Shown here: positions 55,740-64,000 of the stretch, one piece after another | How the letters are laid out: the number at the start of each line of letters is the position of its first letter | Position numbering within the stretch: the first letter of the stretch is position 1 | Assembly: GCA_022457155.1 (NCBI GenBank) | Contig: JAJGOT010001035.1 | Coordinates: forward strand, 32,593 to 96,592 | Origin: Cladopsammia gracilis | Taxonomy: Eukaryota > Cnidaria > Anthozoa > Scleractinia > Dendrophylliidae | DNA: 64,000 nt | Reading direction: 5' to 3' | Notes under the pieces: model-generated | The model's database searches: none | The model's input: the letters and a program-made list of their open reading frames with translations, nothing else | What the model was told of the DNA's origin: nothing | Program-made: the position numbers and the translations under genes

Positions 55740-58090
55740 CTAATTAAGTTCATCACGTCTATTTATACCATGAGGATGAAGTGTCATCGCTTTATCTATA
55801 AGATGGGCCTCGCGTGCCTTTCTGACTGAGTCGCGGTTGTTGTGGATGAGTTCCAAGGGAATGAGGAGGATGTCGTTGGTAGAATGGCCAGGTTGGTTAA
55901 AATGTATTGAAACAGGAGTAGGATTGATAAGATGGTGGTGATTGAGGATGGAGCGGCGATGTTCCCCAAAGCGTTCATTCAGTTGGCGTTTGGTTTCCCC
56001 GATGTACTGTTTAGCGCATTTTTTACATTCAATTAAGTAGATTAAGTTTTTAGATTTACAATTTAAAGTGTCCTTGATATGTCGTTCTTCCTTTGTTGCA
56101 GAGAAAGTGTATTTATTTTGACCTTCTTGTAAGAATGGGCAGGTGAGGCAGCGTGGATGTTTACATTTATAAATGCCAGAGGGTGTTTTTTCTTGAAGTT
56201 TGGTGCGGTCACGCAATTTGGTTCTTACTAATAGATCACGTAGGTTAGGGCTTCGTTTGTAAGCTAAGACGGGTGGACAGGAAAATGTTTGCTTGCAACG
56301 AGCGGAGGATTGTAGAATGTTTATATGCTTTCGTACAATTGAAGAAACGTTAGGAAGAGCTGGATTAAAGGTGATGACAAATGGAGTCGATCCGAGTTAT
56401 TCTGTGGTCGTGGTTTAAGAGTTTCGTGACGTGGGATGGTGCTTACGCGATTTATTTCTTTTTTAAGAAAACGGCGACTGTAGCCTCGTAGTACTAAATA
56501 GTTGATAAGTTCTTGGCAGCGTTTATGGAAGAAAATGTCAGTGGAACAGATGCGACGTAGGCGTAGGGCAAGGCTGAATGGAATAGTGCGTTTGGTGTGA
56601 GTAGGGTGGCAGGAAGTCTTGAGAAGATATTGATGCTTGTCTGTGGGTTTCGTGTGAAGATCTGTCTGAATTAGGTTGTTGCTGAGGTGTACTTTAACGT
56701 CTAGGAAAGGAAGTGCCTGGTTAGAAGAATTAGAATATTCGTGGGTGAACTTGATTGTAGGATGGATAGAATTTATGTAGTTTTGAAGGTTTTGAGATTA
56801 TCTTCTCCTTCTGTCCACACCATAAAAATATCATCGATAAATCTCCACCAGACATACGGCTTGAAGGGGGCGTTTTCTATTGCGTGATGTTCCAATTTGC
56901 CCATGAATAAGTTTGCGTATGAAGGTGCCATTCGAGTACCCATAGCGGTGCCGTGAATTTGAAGAATGTGTTGATGGTTAAACGTGAAGTTGTTCATTCC
57001 TAGGATCATTTGGATGAGGTCGCAGATTCTTTCAGTGGGAAGTGATTTGTGTTGACGAATGTTAAGAAAGTGCCGGCAGGCTTCCACACCTTCCTTATGG
57101 GGTATATTGGTGTATAAGGAAGAAACATCAAGCGTGACAAGGATAGAGTTATCGGGTAGCGGTCCTAGCTTTTGGAGTTGGAGAAGAAAGTGGGTCGTAT
57201 CTTTGATGTAGGATGGAAGTGTCTGTACAACAGGTTTTAGGTGATAGTCAACAAATTCAGAGATGCGTTCAGTAGGGTGACCATTGCTTGATATGATAGG
57301 GCGGCCAGGGTTACCTTGTTTATGAATTTTAGGAAGAATGTAGAAACGGCCAGCTCGAGGATTAGGGTTGGAATTAAGGTACTTGTATGTATTATCATCA
57401 ATGAGTTCTTCGTTGTGCATGCGAGTGGTGTACTCTTTGATTCTTTCTCGTACCTTGTTAGTAAGATCTTTAGATTGTTTTTGGTAGTATTTGTTGTCGT
57501 TTAACTGCCTTAGGCATTCGTTTACGTACCAATTGTAATCCATAATAACTGTGCCAGATCCCTTATCTGCAGGTTTGATAACTATGTCTATACGTTTTTG
57601 TAGTTGTTTGATGGCTTCACGTTCCTGTTTCGTTAGATTGTCGCGAATGAAGGTTGGTTGTGAAAACATTTAGCTTGTGTAACTGCGTTAATATATGCAT
57701 CGAGAGCCGCTTCTCTTCCACAAGGTGGGGTCCACGACCCTTTGCATTTGAAAGGGTGGTCATTAGAATCTGTTGTCGTGTTTCCATCACTGTAAAAAAA
57801 TTCTCTGAGGCGTAAGCGTCTAGCGAAATCGTCAATGTCAGCCTGTATTTCTGACCAGTTAATACGTTGAGGAGTGGGAACGAAGGTTAATCCGCGAGAA
57901 AGTAGTTTAATCTCAGCTTCTGAAAGTTGCACATTAGAAAGATTAATTACGGTGTCTTCAGGTTGTAGGTTAGGGTTGCAATGTCGTTTTGAACGAGTTC
58001 TTCGATTTTTTCTTACCTTATGGCTGCGTGGATTGGTGTTACCTGATGAAGGATGAGTGGTAGCTCTTTCGTAGCTATTGGCTGTCGCTG
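55740..58090 (-). pseudogene. Penelope-like retroelement ORF (RT + GIY-YIG endonuclease), frameshifted
   Basis: Reading right to left: an N-terminal part (to about 57640); an RT domain (57669-56773) with motif A VTLDVSSLYTNIP, motif B GTAMGTRMAPSYANLFMG and motif C RFIDDIFMVW (catalytic Asp pair present); thumb and linker with FLDVKV and KPTDKH; a zinc-binding linker (CKHPRCLTC); and a GIY-YIG endonuclease (LIYLIECKKCAKQYIGETKRQL, HLIDKA) to the stop at 55740. Penelope-like proteins copy RNA by target-primed reverse transcription, with GIY-YIG as the nicking enzyme. Length and order are as expected for an endonuclease-plus element. At least three one-base frameshifts (about 57655, 56780 and 56395) break it; the domains themselves look well preserved. 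Confidence 0.9.
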
Positions 58091-58350
58091 TGACATTTAG
58101 CTTTGTTATTTGTTACCAATCACTTTCCGTTATTCTGTTGTATGTCATATTTCAAATGATTTATATGTAACGGTCATTTTATTTCTGTATTCATTTTTGT
58201 TTTCTAGCCCCCGTAGAAGGTTTGTTTTGCGAACCGAAATATCGGGCAAATATATTCAATTTTTTATTGTTTTTTTTTATTTCACTTCTGTCTCTATCTT
58301 TTCTTTTTGCCGTAAGGATCAGTTTGCCGTTTTTACCATTACTATTTCAA
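58090..58350. repeat. Penelope-like terminal repeat, right arm
   Basis: Inverted partner of 55487-55739, with a few differences (TTTCTAGCCCCCG against the complement of CTAGCACCCG). Confidence 0.85.
58203..58252 (+). ncRNA. Hammerhead-like motif, altered core (right arm)
   Basis: CCGTAGA at 58211-58217, stem II GGTTTG/CGAACC, GAAATATC ending at 58243; stem I GCCC/GGGC is perfect over 4 bp. Same two core changes as the left arm. Confidence 0.45.
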
Positions 58351-58436
58351 GATTTTTACTGATCCAGGTCTACGATAGATCCGGTACTCTGTCTTCATTG
58401 GTTTGTCGTTGTGGTTTTACCGTTATTACAGTTTTT

Positions 58437-58530
58437 GAATTCGAGTTGGACTTCGAGTTGGATTTCGAGTTGGACTTCGAGTTGGATTTCGAGTTGGACT
58501 TCGAGTTGGATTTCGAGTTGGACTTCGAGT
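58437..58530 (+). repeat. (CGAGTT)-type 12-bp array
   Basis: Tandem TTCGAGTTGGAC/TTCG­AGTTGGAT units, about eight. Related arrays at 55446-55486 (same orientation) and 60088-60200 (opposite). Open frames through them (FELD repeats) are artefacts. Confidence 0.9.
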
Positions 58531-60087
58531 TAAAAAAATAAAATACAAATATGACATAATATAATCGATAAAAATCGACAGTCGAACCTCTCCTTACGGA
58601 CATCTCTCTAATACGGTCCCAGAGAGCAAATTAATATAAACTTAACCTCTTTATCACGGACACTCCGGTGATCAGGTGATGATAGTTTGAGTAAGTAATA
58701 CAATTTCCTGTTTGTGGTTACAAACATGTATCGCAAGATGTTTTCAGAATAGACCTTATCACGGTTTTTCCAAAATTTTATATGGGCCTGATAGCAATAA
58801 TCCATCGACACTGCTGGGTAAAGCATCTCAAAATTAGTAAAATGGCCGAGTTTAAAAGCGATATCTTTTAAAATAATGGAGATATAGCTCCGCAAAGTCG
58901 GCAAATTTCAAGACGTTTGTATCGCGCGGCCAAATTTCTTGCCTACCGGTAGGCAAGAAATTTGGCCGCGCGGATCTGGATCAGTAAAATCCTGTACAAG
59001 ATAAACTAGTAGTTTCCATTGGAAAGTGAAGTGCTGCGAGTAAAGCTTATGCAGAAGAAGACGGTTTGGGGCTATCTCTCGTTAATTGCATGTACTTTAG
59101 ATAGTAAACAGATGAGAGACTTGATCTATTTTGCCATTGGATTAACTTGGCTAATATATATGCCGTTCGAACGGCAAAACGCACGGCTACTGAACGGATG
59201 AACGCGAAGTATTAATAAAGCTGTTCCTGATGGCTCAAAACGGGAAAGTTTGCAGAGATTAGCGACCTTTAATTCTCTCTCAATATAATGTGCGACTCTG
59301 ATGAAGATAACGAATGGAAAGCAGAACTATCGACTATGGTCTAAGTAGAATTTCGAGGCGACTGGAGGCGTTGGAGTGATTTTACGGCCGATTTCCTTCG
59401 GTGGATCCGATCGGCTCGATGAGTGGAGTGCTGTCTTTTTCAGGGGGAGGACTGAAATATTTGAACTAAAAATCGCTAAAATCGCGAATCGACCGCAAAA
59501 CCACTCACTGAGACACAAGTAAACGCACAAAGAAGTTCAGGTGAACCAGTTTTATTCAAATATCGTTCCTAATTTTACGCCTTAAACTCGAAGTGAATTT
59601 TCCCAATAAAAATCCTTATAATTTCGCTATTACGCCAGTTACCACGACGTTTATCACTTGACCTTTGGCTACCTGTGCTGACAGATGGTACGTTGTGACA
59701 AGAGGCAGTATCCTCTCGTGACCTTTTTTCTTTTGTGTAAGTGCCGATTGTCTAGAGGCAAAGAGACCTTTCTATGATGTTTTCTGGGTAACCCCGTGAT
59801 TTGAGGCGTTGTTTGAATTTTAAAACGCTCTCTTCAAATGTTTTCTTTTTTATGAAGAGTTAGTTCTAAGCAATCTTATTGCTTTCGCGTTTAATGAATC
59901 CATATTTTACGCCTGGTGGGTGGCGTGAGACGATGTGTGTGTACTGAAAGGTGTCGGTCGGCTTGTAGTGAGTGTTGATATCCAAGTTAGAATCTTTTGT
60001 GAATCTTTTCCCTTTATTAAAACACTGTGGTGACAATCTTGTTAAAAGCTGTTTTTTTTTTTTTTTAATTTTTCTCGATTTTTTTCC
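58531..60087. other. Mixed repeat DNA inside the composite insertion
   Basis: At about 58579 CAGTCGAACCTCTCCTTACG resembles a pogo/Tigger-type TIR (CAGTxGAACCTCT...), with no matching right end found. 58923-58972 is a perfect 50-bp palindrome. GATTTTTACTGATCCAGGTC (58351-58371) and GATCTGGATCAGTAAAATC (58973-58992) are inverted, perhaps ends of a small element. No gene recognised; a 98-residue frame at 58608-58904 has no motif. Confidence 0.55.
58923..58972. repeat. Perfect 50-bp palindrome
   Basis: 25-bp arms CGCGCGGCCAAATTTCTTGC + CTACC and exact inverse, no spacer, centred on ACCGGT. Confidence 0.95.
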
Positions 60088-61095
60088 TACTAACTCGAAA
60101 TCTAACTCGAAGTCCAACTCGAAGCCCAACTCGAAATCCAACTCGAAGTCCAACTCGAAGTCCAACTCGAACTCGAACTCGAACTCGAAGTCCAACTCGA
60201 GGTATCATTACTCCCGAAGCGAACATCATTAAACGGCGCTTGTTCACAAACATTCGCGTGTTTACTTTTATTAAGCTACAAAATTTATTTCTAGCGGCTA
60301 GAAGCGCACAAAACTCAACGGCGGCGCTTAAAAAGTCCGGGTAAGTTGCAAGCAGGAAACAGTCGATCGTGACTTTTCATTCTGTAATAGCAGATATAAA
60401 GTGAAAGCTTTTACTTTCGTTTAGCTTCGTTTATATTAAACGGATAACTCAAAAGATGAGACCGAAAAGATAACAAACGATTGAAAGTCATTTATCGGTT
60501 CGGGAAAGAAAGATACCTTTTAGGCTTTTATAAAGCTTTATCACGGGCGGAACATGAAACATGATACATTTTTTTCAGAAAACGTGAACTTTGAACCACA
60601 ACTAGTGATGGTAAAGATGTGAAAATTGTAGCGTACGATCTTTAAGCTCATTCACGTAACCGAGTCTTCATTTTTAAGTGCAAAACCTTTTGGAATTTCC
60701 GAGGGGAGGAGTGGGTCCATGTTTTAAAATACTGGAATTTCCTGGGCGGTGGCGGGGTCACCAAACACCCCCTGGAAGGGAAATTCCTGGGGGGTGGGGG
60801 GGGGGGGTGAAAACCAAAGTGCCTTCAGTCGGGGGGTATGGATATTTTCTGGAACCACACATTCATTCTATTTCCAATCATGCCAAGTCCTTAGCAACGC
60901 GCACAATAAAAACAGGTTGATATTATACGTCTTACTGGGTACCATGTTTGTCAACGAATCTTAACAACGTATTCATTCAGTCTATTGCACCCATAGTTTA
61001 AGAACATTTGTCAGCGGCACCTGGCTCAAAGGAAAAATAATGTTATAGTTCAGGTTGCTTCAAGGCACCAAATAATTTCTATGGATCCAGCTTAA

Positions 61096-61815
61096 GGTTA
61101 CAGTGTACCTTCAGATCGAAAATTTATTGAAAATTTTTTTTTGGCGTTAAAATAAAGTTTACAGAATGAACTTTCATCCAAAAAAGAAAGTATCGAAAAA
61201 TAGTGAAAATTGACGGAGAAATGACGGTATAACTTTTGTGGGCGGAGTTTGTTTATTAAGCGATATGTTTTTTTAAGCGCCGTTTTCTCAAAGTTAATTT
61301 TTCGCTTGTTGGGGACACTTTAAAGAGCTACAACTCAAAGGAAATTTGTTCGATTTTCCTTAAATTTGGACAGAAGCTAGGCTAACATATAATCAACAAA
61401 AACGTGTCGGCGAATTTCTTAATTCGGAAAACTTTTTCGTCAAGAGGCATTTCCGTGCGATCATTCCAATTTTTTTTCTCCCCTTTTCGAAAATATTCTG
61501 TAACTTTTCACTGCAATTGAATATGGAAAATCGCCGACACGTTTTTTTAGCGCTTTGTGTCCGAGAACCCGAGAACAAATCAAATTAGCAAAATATAATA
61601 ATCGCTTTGAGTTATAGCGTTTTAAAGCTGATTCGTACGTTCGAATTTAGACGTCGTAAAAAATTCGACAATTCATTTTATTACCAAATGGTTTCCATAT
61701 TTAGATAGCCAGCTCTATAAGCTTTAATTTGATATGTGGGTTTAGGTATATTAAGTGTAATCTTAAGACGCTAGAGCTGTTATACTGGAGACACCCCCGA
61801 AGGTACACTGTAACC
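61096..61815. mobile_element. TTAA-target element in copy B
   Basis: 720 bp, flanked by TTAA (61092-61095 and 61816-61819), TIR GGTTACAGTGTACCTTC on both ends. Copy A has CCAGCTTAAAGGCG (near 2960), an exact empty site. The start is not CCC, so Kolobok-like is more likely than piggyBac. No transposase. Confidence 0.9.
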
Positions 61816-61819
61816 TTAA

Positions 61820-64000
61820 AGGCGTTATGCAGTTGTTGTTCTTTTTTTAGGCTGACTAATTATTGTTAATTTTGAGAAGGTCCTTTGATCAGTTTGAACG
61901 TAATAGGATTTCCGATGTACCATAGAAGTACAATCTACGCCTGATATTCTGAGTAAGCGATAGTACTAACTATTTGGTTTTTAATTACCATGGTTACTGG
62001 TCCAGTGAAAAACCAAATAATCAACAACGGATTCCTTTACTCACAATTGGAGGTTCTTTCAAAAAGCCAAGCAAACATACAGTAAAGGACCAAGAGTTAC
62101 CTAATTAAACCGTAAATGAATATTTACTAACATTTATTATTCGACATAGCATTTTCAAGTGCGAAAACGCCCCAAAAAGAGTGCAAATATGACACCCTAT
62201 TACGTTCTTCAATCTACACCTGATATGCTGAGTAAGCGGTAGTACTAACTATTTGGTTTTTAATTACCATGGTTACTGGTCCAGTGAAAAACCAAATAAT
62301 CAACAACGGATTCTTTTACTCACAATTAGAGGTTCTTTAAAAAAGCTAAGGAAACATTCAGTAAAGGACCAAGAGTTACCTAATTAAACCGTAAATGAAT
62401 ATTTACTAATATTTATTATTCGACATAGCATTTTCAAGTGCGAAAACGCTCCAAAAAGAGTGCAAATATGACACCCTATTACGTTCTTCTGACCGCTCGG
62501 TAAAAAATAAATAAATAAATAAAAAACTTGAGAGAGTGACTCAGTGCATTTTGATGAGTCAATATTTATTGAATTTGACGCCGGTTGCGCACGTTTGGAC
62601 ATTTTTTGACGTCCAAAGTTCTTCAGATCATGCATTGTAAAATCGACATCCTATATGGAGTAGGCGTAAAGTGGTTGTACTTTTATTTATGTGCTTTATT
62701 GTTTACAAGTCACGTAACTATCCATAAATAAAAATAGATCCACGGATTCCATTCCTCACAATTATGGGATTTTTTTAAATATCCGTGCAAATCATAGTAA
62801 AATTATGATAAAACCTATGCACTCCATTCCTATTGCAGAATTATTCGCTTAATAGTCTTAATAGTAACTGCCGCCGTCAACTTTACTCACCGCACTTCAG
62901 GATTTCATCTAAACTTCCTAATAGCCATAATAACTTCCTACGTGCTACAGTTAAAACTGCCTTCTATGAGAGGAAGTCGCAATATCTATAGGTTTGTGTA
63001 ATATAACAAACCGAAGGACTCCAAGAATCGACTTCAGGAATACATACAGAGACTCAGTTTGACTAAGTCAGAGCAATATATTTGATTGGTCACACCTTCA
63101 TCCACATGCACAAAGAGAAAGGCTGAGCAGACTTGTACAGCAGCAAAAGAACTGAATACAGTCAATGCTCTCGTAGGCGACCAGGGGGGAAAGGGGGGGG
63201 GGGGGGGGGGGGGGGTCATTTCAATATAACTTTTGTAAGTGTCATTTACAAGTGTAGCCATTGTTTCAGAGTCTCGTAAGCGATTGAAGATTTGGGATCT
63301 TTATCAAAGCAACACCAGCGCTTTTGTTATATTACTGTATATTTGATCAAGAAGTGTATACTTTCATTAAAATGTTCACTAATACGAATCAGACTGTTAA
63401 TCGGCCTCAAGTGGTCGCTTACGAGAAGGGAAAAAAAACAAAGCCTGGGACGGATCTAGGGGAGGGGGGATCGATCGAACCCCCTAAATTAAAACAGCTA
63501 ACGTCAAAAACTTGTAAAAATGTAAAATAACTACAGAATGGCATTTTAATTTTTAAAAATGAGATATTAAAACGCGTTGACTTGGCCTCAGAATGTGGAA
63601 ATCGCGTTTCCGAGGACTTGAAATTTCAAAATTTTCCGGGGGAGGATGTTCCCGGGACCCCCCTACACTGTTTTCACGCGGGTGAAATGACCAAAACCTC
63701 TCAGACCAAGTGGGCCTTGTCATAAAGGCAAGGCTCACTTCAAATTTGAAATTCGTTCCTTCCATCTCAGTGTGATTGGGTTTTATTGGGAAAACAAAAC
63801 TGTTTTCGTGCTGCTGACTGAACGGTCAGGATCTTGACAAAACTTGTTTGAAAGAACGTTTCCACTCTTCTATTATGTTTGATGAGTCAATAAATGTGTG
63901 TGTGTTTTCTTTTTGTATGTGTGTGTGTGTTTCTTACACTCCAACGTCTAGTCATTTGTCTAACTTCTGAGGCAGTGGATGGTCATTCGAATGAAAGTTT
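61820..64000. other. Intergenic part of copy B, no gene seen
   Basis: Follows copy A (about 2965-6270) with one instead of two copies of the approximately 1-kb tandem unit, and with half of the hairpin MITE deleted (63166-63270). A G run of about 19 lies at 63190-63216. No coding sequence supported. Confidence 0.75.

Larger units (their letters stand above)
55429..60214. mobile_element. 4.8-kb Penelope-like composite insertion with 10-bp TSD
   Basis: Flanked by CGAAGCGAAC on both sides (55419-55428 and 60215-60224). Copy A has this once in GTGCGAAGCGAACATCATT near 675. From left: a partial hammerhead (55429-55445), a (CGAGTT)n array, an inverted terminal repeat, Penelope-like ORF (minus strand), the second inverted repeat, a second (CGAGTT)n array (58437-58530), 1.5 kb of other sequence, and a third array in opposite orientation (60088-60200). 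Both outer ends thus carry TCGAGTTGGAC arrays facing inward. Confidence 0.85.
54412..60857. mobile_element. DNA-element-like block in copy B, both ends present
   Basis: Left TGGTTCCAGAAAATATCC plus a C run, right the inverse with a G run. Copy C has the unoccupied junction. Without the nested insertions it would be about 1.4 kb. It contains a GCGCTTGTTCACAAACATT-type unit repeated within (about 55345, 60235). No transposase recognised. Confidence 0.6.
53866..64000. repeat. Large segmental duplication, copy B
   Basis: From 54501 to the window end it follows copy A from 1 to about 6275 in direct orientation, interrupted by insertions at 54787, 55429 and 61096 that A lacks, and itself lacking the insertions A has at 1023 and 4124. 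53870-54360 matches copy C (31900-32390). It runs past the window end. Confidence 0.9.

Noticed and set aside
58370..60195. FELD- or SNSK-repeat open frames
   Set aside because: Translations of (CGAGTT)n arrays on both strands, not proteins.

Overview
Eukaryotic, AT-rich, intron-containing DNA dominated by mobile elements. The best taxonomic clue is a minicollagen-type gene at about 13.5-14.7 kb (Gly-X-Y exons, a polyproline run, then a minicollagen-like cysteine cluster). Minicollagens are nematocyst capsule proteins known only from cnidarians, so the window is most likely from an anthozoan such as a coral or sea anemone. The species cannot be told from the sequence. No prokaryotic signatures, CRISPR arrays or operons are seen.

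Layout. 0-10.2 kb (copy A), 31.7-39.3 kb (copy C) and 53.9-64 kb (copy B) are three direct, diverged copies of one large segment. In copies B and C the segment lies just upstream of a 21-nt first exon (MESKxxF) read on the minus strand. Because the copies carry different insertions, each shows empty sites for elements in the others, so many insertions and target-site duplications (TSDs) can be read directly. 10.2-18 kb holds a tRNA-like SINE head, a 32-bp minisatellite and the minicollagen gene. 18.05-24.51 kb (minus strand) holds a four-exon gene of unknown family whose exon phases all agree; one intron carries a 2.1-kb element with 836-bp inverted arms. 27.2-29.25 kb holds two broken LINE retrotransposons. 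46.1-47.9 kb (minus strand) holds a probable relative of the four-exon gene, lying between inverted copies of a repeat. 51.8-53.9 kb is a hAT element remnant. 55.4-60.2 kb is a Penelope-like retroelement insertion with a 10-bp TSD.

Themes. (1) Hammerhead-ribozyme motifs occur at several places, three with an intact core; two of those lie in the arms of one palindrome and point outward. This matches the known association of Penelope-like elements with hammerheads. (2) TTAA-targeting DNA elements are common, and the same TTAA was hit independently in two segment copies. (3) Several DNA elements carry fragments of ordinary genes (a RecQ-like helicase, a last exon with a poly(A) signal, 5' exons with splice donors). 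(4) An uncharacterised secreted or membrane protein family, tandemly duplicated and partly decayed, is the main host-gene content.
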